The notes below the pieces were generated by a model. It had not been told where the DNA came from. It worked only from the letters and a program-made list of their open reading frames with translations, and searched no databases. The position numbers were made by a program, and so were the translations under genes. Of a stretch of 64,000 bases of DNA, positions 9,389 to 20,112 are shown one piece after another. The stretch is from assembly GCF_000813145.1 (NCBI RefSeq), contig NZ_BAZF01000008.1:124001-188000 (forward strand). The letters are read 5' to 3'. The stretch is from Geobacter sp. OR-1. GTDB taxonomy: Bacteria > Desulfobacterota > Desulfuromonadia > Geobacterales > DSM-12255. Each line of letters opens with the position of its first letter. Within the stretch, counting starts at the first letter, position 1.

Positions 9389-11372
9389 AGCTCTCCCGTG
9401 CCTTCCTGGCGTAACGGCAGCAACACCGTGAATACCGCGCCGTTGCCGGCAGAACTTTCAGCAAAAATATCGCCCCCGTGATCCCTGACTATTCCGTAGG
9501 AAACTGCTAACCCCAGCCCCGTGCCACCCCGCTTGGTCGTAAAGAATGGAGTAAACAGTTTATCCATCTGTTCGGCAGCTATCCCGGGGCCGGTATCGGC
9601 GATGCTGACCCGGCACACGTCTGCCGGGTCATCCACCGCCACGCCGACAGTAAGCGCCCCGCCCCGGTCCATGGCCTGCAGGCCGTTGACGATCAGATTG
9701 GTAAACACTTGCCTCAGCTGGTCCTCGTCCCCCTCAAGGGTTACCGGTACACTCAGGTACTCTCTGAAAACCAGATAATGGTCCATTTGAACCTGATGAT
9801 GAATCTGATCGAGAATCTCGTCCAGAAGGCCGCCCAGAGAGAGCCTGGTAATCCGTTTTTCCGTACCGCGGGAGAAAACGAGCAGATTACGGATGATCCG
9901 CTCGATCCTGGCAACCTGGCGCATAATGGCAAGAACTTCATCGCCGTTTTCGGAATCGGCAGGGCTGGCCAACTGCAGCAATTCGGCATTCCCCCTGATT
10001 ATGGCCAGCGGGTTGTTGATTTCATGCGCCACCCCTGCTGACAGCATACCCAATCCAGCCAATCTTTCGGAGCGTGCCAGTTCGGCCTGGGCCTCCAGCA
10101 ATCTCGCTCCCTGCTCTTCCAACTGCGTCGTACGTTCGACAACCTTATGCTCAAGGGTCCGGTTCAAGGTCAGGATCTCTGCCTCCCGCTCCTGAAGCCG
10201 CTTTTTCATCGCATTAAACTCGTTGGCCAGCGACGCGATCTCATCATTGGTGTCAACCTGGATATCCGGAAGGCTTGCCCCTGAAGCGATCCTTCTCGCC
10301 CCTTCTTCGAGCGCCTTTATCGGGCTGGAAAGACGCGAGCTTATCCAGGCAGAGACAAATACTCCCAGCAGGGTCACGAACATGATTACGCCGGTGAAAA
10401 TCAGTTGAATGCGCCACCGAACCTCAAGCAGCGGCTGCTCGGGAGTACCGGCATAGAGAGCGCCGACAATGCTGCCGGTAATGTCGCGAACCGGCTCGTA
10501 AGCGGACAAATGCCACGCATTGAACACAAAGGCCCGGCCGGTCCATTTCTCCCCCCGGATGACCTCACCGAACACCTCTTCTGACATGCGCGTACCTATT
10601 GCCCTGGTGCCGCTCTGGTCAATAACGGTCGTGGCGATCCTGACATCGTCCAGGAAAATCGTGGCGTTCCCGCTCCCACCTTCCCCACGGTCGAATACAA
10701 CCCTGCTGATCCGGTCAGGCAGGGAGTTGTCGTTATTCAGAAGCGTGCCGCCGTATACCGCACCGACGGTCTTGCCCGCAGCCGACTTAAGCGGGGATGC
10801 CGCCACGAGAAACATCCCCCGGTCCTCCACTTTTTTGGCGTAAGTCCGTGCATGCGGAGTCTCTTTAATCGGCACCTGCATCAGTCCCGGCAGCAGCGGG
10901 TTTTCTTTGCCCGCTTCACTGGCCGCAATGACGCTGACTCCGCTGTAAGCAACCCCGTCGAGCGCTTTTGCCACCAACTGGGCGGTGGCGAGCGAATCTC
11001 CTTTGAGCCCCGGGTTGGCTGCCCTGTAGATGACCATTCCGAAGCGGTCGACAACCGTCAGGAAGGCAAGCCGCTCATTGCGCAGCACGCCATTGAGCTG
11101 CACCGCAATCGCGGCCAGAGATGAATTCTCGACCGAATCGGCGAGCTCAGGGGAAAGCCCGGTGAGCCGGATGATGTCTTCGGTCCGGGTCTGCTCGGCG
11201 ACAAGCAGTTCATGTGCCGCGTTGAGATCGGTTTTTACCTTGTTCTGGGCCTGGGCAAAGATCCTGGTGGTTATGAGAGTCGAACCGATTATCCAGAAAA
11301 GGGTAATTGCCGCCACCAGCGGGATCATGGTCGCAACGGTGAGCTTAAGCCGTATGGACGATCTGATGCTTT

Positions 11373-11376
<4 letters not shown>
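9385..11376 (-). CDS. Membrane sensor histidine kinase, NtrB-like
   Basis: 663 residues. TM1 at about 12-34, a large periplasmic double-Cache region to about 325, TM2 at about 327-350, HAMP to about 400, a short coiled coil, the HisKA phosphorylation box (GMLSAGVAHEINNPLAIIRG, His near 453), and the ATPase domain with N box (FTNLIVNGLQAM) and G boxes (ADTGPGIA, GGTGLGLAVSYGI). It overlaps the response-regulator gene by four bases, so they form a two-component pair. The pair is divergent from the hyb hydrogenase operon, which has a sigma-54 promoter, so control of hydrogenase is a reasonable inference. The signal is unknown. Confidence 0.93.
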
Positions 11377-12737
<1,361 letters not shown>

Positions 12738-12756
12738 AACTGAACCTCGCGAAGGA

Positions 12757-12795
12757 TTGCGTCAAAACGATACAATACCGGACAAAATGATGCAA
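12757..12795. promoter_or_regulatory. Candidate enhancer site for the NtrC-type regulator
   Basis: TTGCGTCA (12757-12764) and TGATGCAA (12788-12795) form an inverted pair with one mismatch. Their centres are 31 bases apart, three helical turns. The pair lies about 90-125 bases upstream of the sigma-54 promoter and just upstream of the regulator's own start, a normal position for an upstream activating sequence. Purely a sequence inference. Confidence 0.4.
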
Positions 12796-12882
12796 CATGC
12801 TTTTCCCCGGCAGGGACTCTCATCCGGCTCCTAACCTCACTATACCCTGTAATTACGACCAGTTACAAAGGGTTAACGATAA

Positions 12883-12898
12883 TGGCACGCCGGTTGCC
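12883..12898 (+). promoter_or_regulatory. Sigma-54 promoter of the hyb operon
   Basis: TGGCACG, four bases, then TTGCC: an excellent match to the -24/-12 consensus TGGCACG-N4-TTGC. It ends 57 bases before the ATG of the hydrogenase small subunit and is the only good sigma-54 element noticed in the window. Confidence 0.85.
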
Positions 12899-12955
12899 CT
12901 TATGGATTGATTTCGTTTACATGTCTACACAATATTAAGGCGGTTCGGAGGGTAC

Positions 12956-14071
12956 ATGGCGGAGCAAAAGAGTACTTCCGGGGTCTCCCGGCGCGATTTC
13001 ATCAAGACCTGCGTTACGGTTTCGGCAATGCTCGGTCTGCCGTTCGGCATGGTCACCAGGATTGCCGAAGCGGCACAAAAGGAAGACAACAGGCCGGCAG
13101 TTATCTGGCTTCATTTTCAGGAGTGCACCGGCTGTTCCGAGTCGCTGCTCCGTTCGACCCATCCGACGGTGTCCAGCCTGATCCTGGACCTGGTGTCGCT
13201 CGACTACCACGAGACTCTGATGGCCGGGTCCGGGCATCAGGCCGAAAAGTCGCTTCATGACTCGATGCTGGCCAACAAAGGGAAATATATCCTCGTTGTT
13301 GAGGGAGCCATTCCAACCAAGGAAAACGGCATATTCTGCAAGATATCGGGCAAAACCGCCCTTGAGTCTTTGCAGAAGGCCGCAGACGGTGCGCTTGCCA
13401 TCATTGCCATCGGCACCTGCGCCAGCTACGGCGGGATTCAATCGGTCGGCCCCAACCCCACCGGCGCTGTCGGGGTAAGGGATATCGTCAAGGACAAACC
13501 GATCATCAATATCCCCGGCTGCCCCCCCAACCCGTACAACTTCCTCTCCACAGTGCTCTATTACGTGACTTTCAAGAAGCTCCCCGAACTCGATGCCATG
13601 GGGCGCCCTAAATTTGCCTACGGCCGGAAGATTCATGAGCATTGCGAGCGCCGGCCCCACTTCGATGCCGGCCGGTTTGCCAAGGCCTACGGCGACGACG
13701 GCCACAGCCAGGGGTACTGCCTGTACAAGCTTGGGTGCAAGGGGCCGGCAACCTATGCCAACTGTTCGGTCCAGCGGTTCAACGATATGGGTGTCTGGCC
13801 GGTCTCGGTCGGTCATCCATGCATCGGCTGCACCGAGCCGGATATCCTGTTCAAGACCGCCATTGCCGATAAAGTCCAGATCCACGAGCCGACCCCGTTC
13901 GACAGCTATGCCCCGGTTGACCTGAAGGAAAAGGGTAAAGGGCCGGATCCGCTCACGACCGGCGTGATCGGCCTTGCCGCAGGGGCCGCCGTCGGCGCCG
14001 GCGCCATGCTTGCCCGCAAACTTCCCGATGCTCCGGACAAGGGGGAGGAGACGCATGAAAAAGACCAATAG
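12956..14071 (+). CDS. hybO: [NiFe] hydrogenase small subunit, Hyb type
   Basis: 371 residues (called hybS in Geobacter literature). It carries a Tat signal (SRRDFIKTCVTVS) that exports the folded dimer across the inner membrane. Iron-sulfur ligands are visible in ECTGCSESLLR, GTCASYGGI, IPGCPPNP and the later HCERRPHFDAG and GHPCIGCTEPD segments, carrying electrons from the active site in the large subunit. A C-terminal hydrophobic helix (VIGLAAGAAVGAGAML, about 338-355) anchors it to the periplasmic face of the membrane. First gene of the operon hybO-A-B-C-D; gcggttcggagggtac supplies the ribosome binding site. Oxidises H2 and passes electrons to HybA/HybB. Confidence 0.96.
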   Translation: MAEQKSTSGVSRRDFIKTCVTVSAMLGLPFGMVTRIAEAAQKEDNRPAVIWLHFQECTGCSESLLRSTHPTVSSLILDLVSLDYHETLMAGSGHQAEKSLHDSMLANKGKYILVVEGAIPTKENGIFCKISGKTALESLQKAADGALAIIAIGTCASYGGIQSVGPNPTGAVGVRDIVKDKPIINIPGCPPNPYNFLSTVLYYVTFKKLPELDAMGRPKFAYGRKIHEHCERRPHFDAGRFAKAYGDDGHSQGYCLYKLGCKGPATYANCSVQRFNDMGVWPVSVGHPCIGCTEPDILFKTAIADKVQIHEPTPFDSYAPVDLKEKGKGPDPLTTGVIGLAAGAAVGAGAMLARKLPDAPDKGEETHEKDQ

Positions 14072-14990
14072 GCGTCAATTCCTGAAGGTAGCGGCAGCAG
14101 GGGCGGCTATTCTGACCACGGGCAAGGCCTCGGCATCCGAAGCGCACCGGAAGGTCAACAACAACACCCTCTCAATGCTGTACGATGCCACGAAATGCGT
14201 TGGCTGCAAGGCGTGCATGGCGGCCTGCAAGAGAGTGAACGGCGATTACGGCAGTCTCGCTTACGAACAGGCATCGTTCGACCGGGACGGCCTCTGGGAT
14301 GCTCCGCAGGACCTCTCCGGCAGCACCCGGACCCTGATCAAGCTGTTCAAGGAGTCGGAACGAGACTGGTCTTACGTCAAATACTCCTGCATGCACTGCC
14401 AGAAACCGTCCTGCGTATCGGTCTGCCCGGTCGCGGCCATGACCCGCGACCCGGAGACCGGCATCGTCGACTACAACAAGAACACCTGCATCGGCTGCCG
14501 CTACTGTCAGGTCGCCTGCGCCTTCAACATCCCCAAGTTCCAGTGGGACCGTGCCATCCCCCAGATCGTCAAATGCGATCTCTGCAAGAACACCAACCTG
14601 CGCCAGAAAGGGATCACCGCCTGCGCCGAGGTCTGTCCAGCCGGGGCGATCATGTTCGGCAAGAGGGGCGATCTGCTGGCAGAGGCGCAAAAACGTCTGG
14701 CCGAAAACCCGGGCAAATACCTCAACCATATCTACGGGGAAAAGGAGGTCGGCGGCGCCAACCACCTTTACCTTGCCAGCATGCAGTTCAACAAGCTCGG
14801 CCTGCCGGTGCTGAAAGATGAGGCGCCGGCAGAATTCTCGGAAAAAATCCAGCACACCATCTACAAGGGCTTTGTCGCTCCAGTAGCGCTGTACGGCACC
14901 CTCTGCTGGATCGCGGTAAAGAACATGCGCACGCACGGCCCGGATGAGAAGGATCATCATAATGATACTGACAAGCAGGGGGGTGCCTGA
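14055..14990 (+). CDS. hybA: Hydrogenase ferredoxin-like electron-transfer subunit
   Basis: 311 residues from ATG 14055, overlapping the small subunit end by 17 bases; ggggaggag precedes it. N-terminal Tat signal (NRRQFLKVAAAGAA). Four [4Fe-4S] Cys clusters follow: CVGCKACMAAC, CMHCQKPSCVSVCP, CIGCRYCQVACAF and CDLC...CAEVCP. A C-terminal hydrophobic segment (GFVAPVALYGTLCWIAV) would anchor it. It links the small subunit to the quinone-reactive membrane subunit HybB. Confidence 0.95.
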   Translation: MKKTNRRQFLKVAAAGAAILTTGKASASEAHRKVNNNTLSMLYDATKCVGCKACMAACKRVNGDYGSLAYEQASFDRDGLWDAPQDLSGSTRTLIKLFKESERDWSYVKYSCMHCQKPSCVSVCPVAAMTRDPETGIVDYNKNTCIGCRYCQVACAFNIPKFQWDRAIPQIVKCDLCKNTNLRQKGITACAEVCPAGAIMFGKRGDLLAEAQKRLAENPGKYLNHIYGEKEVGGANHLYLASMQFNKLGLPVLKDEAPAEFSEKIQHTIYKGFVAPVALYGTLCWIAVKNMRTHGPDEKDHHNDTDKQGGA

Positions 14991-16276
14991 TGGGCCACGG
15001 CGAGTACCAAAAACATGAGGCAAAAATATTCACCCCGTCATTCATAGTCCTGCTGGTGCTGACGCTTATCGGCTTCTGCCTGGTGGCGCTCCGCTTCATC
15101 AAGGGGATCGGCGCGGTCTCGAACATGAGCGACGGCTACCCGTGGGGGATCTGGATCACCTACGACGTCGCCACCGGCACGGCCATAGCCTGCGGCGGCT
15201 ATGCCATGGCGATCCTGGTCTATATCAGGAACAGGATGCACTACCACCCGATGATCCGGTCGGCAATCCTTACCAGCATGTTCGGCTACGGGCTGGCGGG
15301 ATTTTCGGTCATGGTCGATGTCGGCCGCCCCTGGAACGCCTATAACTTCTTCATCCCTTCCCAGTGGCAGGCGAATTCGGCCATGTTCGAGGTCGCGCTC
15401 TGCGTCATGGCCTACACCACGGTTCTGGCGATCGAATTCCTCCCGGCAATCCTGACCACCCTAGAGAACACCAAGTGGGAAATGGCCCAGGCGATTATTG
15501 CCTGGCTCAGCCCCAGGATCGCGCCGGACAAGGAGGCCCTGCAGCATAAGCTCGATTTTGTCAGGGCAGGCGCAACCTGGCTCAAGCCGAGGCTGGACAA
15601 GGTGCTGATTTTCATCATCGTGCTCGGGATTACCCTGCCGACCATGCACCAGTCGTCGCTCGGCTCGCTGCTGCTGATCGCATCCACCAAGCTCCATCCG
15701 CTCTGGCATACCGGGTTCCTGCCGCTCCTGTTCCTGATCAACTGCATGTACATCGGCTACTCCATCGCCATTCTCGAATCGGTCATCTCGTGCTATGCCT
15801 TCAAGCGCCCGTTCGAGACCAAGGAACTCTCCGGACTGGCAAGGATTATCCCCTGGCTGACGGTCATCTGGCTGAGTGTTGTGATCGGCGATCTCGCCTG
15901 GCGCGGCCAGCTGGCCAAGGCGCTGTCATTCGACTTTTACTCCCGGTTCTTCCTGCTGGAGTTCTGCCTGATCGCTGCCGGGTCGTTCCTGCTGTTCAGC
16001 AGCCGCAGAAGGGAGTCGATCCGCTGGCTCTTCGTCTCCGCAGCCCTGATAGTGGTCGGCGGCGCCCTGTACCGTTTCAACGTCTATCTCATCGGGTTCA
16101 ACCCGGGGAAAGGATGGCGTTATTTCCCGGCACTGGCGGAACTGATGATCACCGTCGGCATCGTTGCCTTCGAGATCCTCGGCTACCAGGTGATCGTAAA
16201 GATCCTGCCGGTGCTGCCGCGGCTGCACACCAGACAGCAGATCGATGCCGCGGCGGAAACGGCCCAGAAGGCATAG
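14990..16276 (+). CDS. hybB: NrfD/HybB-type integral membrane quinone-reactive subunit
   Basis: 428 residues with about ten membrane segments, beginning near FIVLLVLTLIGFCLVAL. The family (NrfD/PsrC/HybB) has no heme and exchanges electrons and protons with the menaquinone pool. The start overlaps the stop of hybA by one base (TGATG). In Geobacter the Hyb complex is the main H2-uptake enzyme; here the subunit would deliver electrons from H2 to menaquinone. Confidence 0.95.
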   Translation: MGHGEYQKHEAKIFTPSFIVLLVLTLIGFCLVALRFIKGIGAVSNMSDGYPWGIWITYDVATGTAIACGGYAMAILVYIRNRMHYHPMIRSAILTSMFGYGLAGFSVMVDVGRPWNAYNFFIPSQWQANSAMFEVALCVMAYTTVLAIEFLPAILTTLENTKWEMAQAIIAWLSPRIAPDKEALQHKLDFVRAGATWLKPRLDKVLIFIIVLGITLPTMHQSSLGSLLLIASTKLHPLWHTGFLPLLFLINCMYIGYSIAILESVISCYAFKRPFETKELSGLARIIPWLTVIWLSVVIGDLAWRGQLAKALSFDFYSRFFLLEFCLIAAGSFLLFSSRRRESIRWLFVSAALIVVGGALYRFNVYLIGFNPGKGWRYFPALAELMITVGIVAFEILGYQVIVKILPVLPRLHTRQQIDAAAETAQKA

Positions 16277-16326
16277 AGGCCCCCAAGACGTAAGCAATAG
16301 AAATCATCTCCCGGAGGAACAAATAT

Positions 16327-18006
16327 ATGGCTCGCATAACCCTTGACCCGATCACCAGAATCGAAGGTCATTTGAGGATCGATGTTGAAGTAAACGGCGG
16401 CTCCGTCACCAACGCCTGGTCATCCGCCCAGATGTGGCGCGGCATAGAGACCATTCTCCAGGGGCGCCCGCCCGAGGACGCCTGGATTTACGCCCAGCGG
16501 TTCTGCGGCGTCTGCACCACGGTCCACGCCATTTCGTCCATCCGTGCGGTCGAACATGCCCTCAAGGTTGAGGTGCCGCTCAACGCCCAGTACGTGAGGA
16601 ACATCATCATGGCCCAGCATTCGGTGCAGGACCATATCGTCCACTTCTACCACCTCTCCGCCCTTGACTGGATCGATGTGGTTTCGGCGCTCAAGGCCGA
16701 CCCGAAGAAGACCGCCCAGATAGCCCAGAGCATCTCCAACTGGCCGGGGAACAGCGAAACCGAATTCAAGGCGGTGCAGCAGAAGCTGAAATCCTTTGTG
16801 GACACCGGCAGGCTCGGGATCTTCTCGTCCGGCTACTGGGGACACCCGGCAATGAAGCTGCCGCCCGAGGTGAACCTGATGGCTGTGGCCCACTACCTGA
16901 AAGCGCTCGATTATCAGCGCAAGGCTGCCCAGGCTGTGGCCATACTCGGCGGCAAGAACCCCCATATCCAGAATCTCTGCGTCGGCGGAGTCGCCACGGC
17001 CATCAACATGGAAAACCTTGCCACCATCAACATAGAGAAGATCGCGGCCATGCGGGCACTTATGGAGGAAACCCGCGACTTCGTGCAGCAGGTGTATTAT
17101 CCGGACATGGTCGCCATCGCCTCTGCCTACAAGGAGTGGTTCAAGTATGGCCGCGGAGTCGTGAACTACCTGGCCGTACCGGAGATGGCGGAAGACACCA
17201 GGAACACCAAGTTTGCCCTCCCCGGCGCAATCATCGCCAACGGTGACGTCAAGGGTGCCAGGGTTATCACCAACCACCAGGATCTCGACCTGATCGCCAA
17301 CATCAAGGAAAACGTGGCACATGCATGGTACGAGGGGGACCGCACGCTTCACCCCTGGGAAGGCGAGACCAAACCGAAGTACACAGACTTTCAGGATAAC
17401 GGCAAATACAGCTGGTGCAAGGCGCCGCGCCTGAACGGCAAACCGGTGCAGGTCGGTCCGCCGGCACAGCTCCTGGCAGCCTATGCCGGCGGCAATGCCA
17501 AGGTGAAGAAGCTGGTTGACGATACCTGCCGTAAGATCGGGGTCGGCGTCAACGACCTCCACTCCACCATGGGCCGCCTGGGCGCCAGGGCGATCAGGGC
17601 GCATATCATGGCCGACTATTCCCTGGAATACCTGGACAAGCTGGTGGAGAATGTTGGCAAGGGGGACAAGGTCTACGCAAACCATACAGAAATTCCCAAG
17701 GGCGATTTCAAGGGGGTCGGATTCCATGAAGCGCCGCGCGGCACACTGTCACACTGGATCGTGATCGAAAACCGCAAGATCAAGAACTACCAGGCAGTAG
17801 TACCCTCGACCTGGAATGCCTCGCCGAGAGACGAGAAAGGGGTGTTGGGGCCATACGAGGCCTCGCTGGTCGGCAACCCAGTGGCACAGCCGGATAAACC
17901 GCTGGAAGTGCTCCGCACCATTCACTCCTTTGATCCGTGCATCGCATGTGCCGTGCATACCATCGATCCGGAGGGGAAAGAGATCACCAAGGTCAAGGTG
18001 ATGTAA
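16327..18006 (+). CDS. hybC: [NiFe] hydrogenase large subunit, Hyb type
   Basis: 559 residues (hybL in Geobacter). Contains the two CxxC pairs binding the NiFe centre: RFCGVCTTVHA near 58-68 and DPCIACAVH near the C-terminus. Fifteen residues follow that His (TIDPEGKEITKVKVM), the tail removed by the maturation protease HybD after nickel insertion. N-terminal ITLDPITRIEGHLRI is typical. A ggaggaac ribosome binding site precedes the ATG. No twin-arginine signal, as expected, because it is carried by the small subunit. Confidence 0.97.
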   Translation: MARITLDPITRIEGHLRIDVEVNGGSVTNAWSSAQMWRGIETILQGRPPEDAWIYAQRFCGVCTTVHAISSIRAVEHALKVEVPLNAQYVRNIIMAQHSVQDHIVHFYHLSALDWIDVVSALKADPKKTAQIAQSISNWPGNSETEFKAVQQKLKSFVDTGRLGIFSSGYWGHPAMKLPPEVNLMAVAHYLKALDYQRKAAQAVAILGGKNPHIQNLCVGGVATAINMENLATINIEKIAAMRALMEETRDFVQQVYYPDMVAIASAYKEWFKYGRGVVNYLAVPEMAEDTRNTKFALPGAIIANGDVKGARVITNHQDLDLIANIKENVAHAWYEGDRTLHPWEGETKPKYTDFQDNGKYSWCKAPRLNGKPVQVGPPAQLLAAYAGGNAKVKKLVDDTCRKIGVGVNDLHSTMGRLGARAIRAHIMADYSLEYLDKLVENVGKGDKVYANHTEIPKGDFKGVGFHEAPRGTLSHWIVIENRKIKNYQAVVPSTWNASPRDEKGVLGPYEASLVGNPVAQPDKPLEVLRTIHSFDPCIACAVHTIDPEGKEITKVKVM

Positions 18007-18007
18007 A

Positions 18008-18125
18008 GAACGTCCTCTTTTCCGCAATATCTGCGTAAGTCTTCGGGATTCCTTGTGCGGCGTAGCGCTGCTACGCCTCCGCGCAATCCCTTGACAGCCT
18101 TGATCTTGCGAAAAATAGAACGTTC
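18008..18125. repeat. Long imperfect palindrome between hybC and hybD
   Basis: The whole intergenic space is one inverted repeat. GAACGTCCTCTTTTCCGCAA at the left matches the complement of the right end (GAACGTTCTATTTTTCGCAA) at most positions, a second arm pair shares GGGATT, and the centre is GTAGC-GCT-GCTAC. The transcript would fold into a cruciform-like hairpin of nearly 60 bases per arm just before hybD. It looks like a small dispersed element (MITE/REP-like) inserted in the operon. Confidence 0.75.
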
Positions 18126-18137
18126 AGAGGAACTTTT

Positions 18138-18617
18138 ATGACAACTCTGATTTTTGGCGCTGGTAACCTGCTTCTCTCGGATGAGGGGTTCGGCGTTCAT
18201 TTCATCAAATATCTGCAGGACAACTACACCTTTCCCGAAGATGTCGAGCTTTACGATGGCGGTACGCTGGGGATCATGGTCACCCACCTGCTGGAAGAGG
18301 CCGACCGGGTCTACCTGGTTGATGTCATAGATGCCAAAGGTGAGCCGGGCGATGTATTCCGCTTTGAAAAGGAAGAGTTCCTGCTCGGTAAGCTGCCGAT
18401 CAAGATGTCTCCGCACCAGATCGGTATCCAGGAGGTGCTCACCCTCTCAGATCTCCGCGGCCGGACACCTGATGAAGTGACCCTGTTCGGCGTGATCCCG
18501 GCTTCCTACGAGGCCGGCGTCGAGCTGTCGCCGATCCTGGCCGAACTGCTGCCGAAGCTTGCCGAAACGGTGGTTAATGAGCTGAAAACGTCAGGGCATG
18601 ATATTTCGACGAGGTAA
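18138..18617 (+). CDS. hybD: Hydrogenase maturation protease
   Basis: 159 residues of the HyaD/HybD family. Motifs: GAGNLLLSDEGFGVHFI (nickel-sensing Glu in the D-E-G-F-G-V stretch), VYLVDVIDAKGEPGD (Asp ligand), and MSPHQIGIQEVL (His ligand). It clips the C-terminal tail from HybC once nickel is in place. Last gene of the operon, separated from hybC by the long palindrome, which may lower its expression relative to the structural genes. Called hybP in Geobacter papers. Confidence 0.95.
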   Translation: MTTLIFGAGNLLLSDEGFGVHFIKYLQDNYTFPEDVELYDGGTLGIMVTHLLEEADRVYLVDVIDAKGEPGDVFRFEKEEFLLGKLPIKMSPHQIGIQEVLTLSDLRGRTPDEVTLFGVIPASYEAGVELSPILAELLPKLAETVVNELKTSGHDISTR

Positions 18618-18656
18618 TGGGGAGCGATGGCGGGTCTAGCACTGGCAGACCCTTCA

Positions 18657-20108
18657 TCACTCCCCTCCTTGAACCCCGAGCGTGAAGTAAAAGGTTGCGC
18701 CTTCCCCCGGAGCCGCATCAGCCCAGATCCTGCCATTATGCTTCTCGATGATACGGTGAACCGTGGCCAATCCTATTCCGGTACCTTCGAATTCGCCTTC
18801 GTGGTGTAGGCGGCAGAACGGCTGGAAGATGTTTTTTGCATACTCCATCTCGAATCCCACGCCGTTATCCCTCACAAAATAGACTCTTTCCCCGTCAATG
18901 TTTTTTTGGCCGAACTCGACCGCAGCATCAGGAGTCCGGGCACTGTATTTGACCGCGTTTCCCAGCAGGTTACGCAGGCATATTTCCAGTATGCGCCGAT
19001 CACCCGTGGCTGTTACCTCCGGGGCTATGACAGTATGAAACGGATGCTCTGCGCTGTTTATGCGAAGTTCCGCAACTATCTGTGTCGCCATCAGCGACAG
19101 ATTTACATTTTGTTTGAGCATGTCGGCCCGGGAAAGGCGGTTCATGTCAAGAAGCGAGTCGATGACCGTTCTGAGCCGGTTGCTGGCAGCAACTTGGCGC
19201 CGGGCACAGTGGACAAGCTGAACTTCACCTTTCCCCTCTGCAATCTCCAGCATCATGGCCCCGAAACCTTCGAGCCTGGCGATTGGAGCCCTGAACTCAT
19301 GCGAAATCGCATAGCAAAACCCTTCCAGCTCCCTGTTCATGCGCTCGAGCTCGGCAGTGCGTTCAATGACCCTGCTTTCCAACTCCACGTTAAGTTTTAT
19401 TATTTGCTCTTCCGCCTGTTTGCGCTCGTCGATGCCTGCTTCGATCCGGTGAATCATGGTATTGAAGGACTCACCCAATGTATCCAGCTCGTCCCTCCCC
19501 TTGAACAACAGCGGCTTCGGCATCATCAACAACTCTTGCAGCCTGCCGGTGTCAAGCTTGGCCATATGTTTATATATCGCTGAAAGACGTCGTGTGACGA
19601 TATTCCGAAATATGTACAGCATGAAAATCGATACCAGGGCTATCTGTCCGGCCTGAAACAGGAACCTGATGTAGGTTGCCGCGATAAGGTCGCGGTAAAT
19701 ATCCGAAGAGCAAACCTTTACTTGCAAGGTCCCCAAGGGCATTGTCCTGCCGTCAAAGTGGTATATGAGCGGGAACTCCCGCTCCATGGTACGGCCCGGC
19801 TTTACGGCCCCCTCAGACATCAGTATCCGGCCATGCGATTCAATTTTCACTTCCGCTACATGGGGGATATTCAAGAGCGAGTTCAACTGAACCTTCAGCT
19901 GCTGCATGTCCATTAACCAGAGGCTGGTGGTTATGCCGGGCAAATTGGCTTTTCCAATCTGCCGAAGGTCTAGCTCAACTTTATTTATCGCCTCCTGGTA
20001 ATACAGCGCAAACAGGCCCATTCCCGAAAAAAGGGTGAGCGCCAGACTGAAGATCAGCACCGCAGCCGTCAACTTGTTTGCTATGGAACTGCCAAACCTG
20101 CTCGACAT
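18657..20108 (-). CDS. Sensor histidine kinase
   Basis: 483 residues. TM1 at about 12-34, a periplasmic region of about 120 residues, TM2 at about 148-168, HAMP-like linker, coiled coil around 225-262, HisKA box (FCYAISHEFRAPIARLEGF, His near 273) and ATPase domain (RDNGVGFEMEYAKNIFQPFC, GTGIGLATVHRIIEKHNG). No receiver domain and no response regulator gene next to it. The binding-protein gene ends four bases upstream, so the two are cotranscribed and the binding protein is a plausible periplasmic input module. Confidence 0.92.
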   Translation of the reverse strand: MSSRFGSSIANKLTAAVLIFSLALTLFSGMGLFALYYQEAINKVELDLRQIGKANLPGITTSLWLMDMQQLKVQLNSLLNIPHVAEVKIESHGRILMSEGAVKPGRTMEREFPLIYHFDGRTMPLGTLQVKVCSSDIYRDLIAATYIRFLFQAGQIALVSIFMLYIFRNIVTRRLSAIYKHMAKLDTGRLQELLMMPKPLLFKGRDELDTLGESFNTMIHRIEAGIDERKQAEEQIIKLNVELESRVIERTAELERMNRELEGFCYAISHEFRAPIARLEGFGAMMLEIAEGKGEVQLVHCARRQVAASNRLRTVIDSLLDMNRLSRADMLKQNVNLSLMATQIVAELRINSAEHPFHTVIAPEVTATGDRRILEICLRNLLGNAVKYSARTPDAAVEFGQKNIDGERVYFVRDNGVGFEMEYAKNIFQPFCRLHHEGEFEGTGIGLATVHRIIEKHNGRIWADAAPGEGATFYFTLGVQGGE

Positions 20109-20112
20109 CTAT

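Noticed and set aside
12935-14068. A long minus-strand frame over the hydrogenase small subunit
   Set aside because: Complement of a certain coding gene with no recognisable domain; a codon-bias shadow. Similar shadows occur over hybC, macro/nfo and U32 genes.
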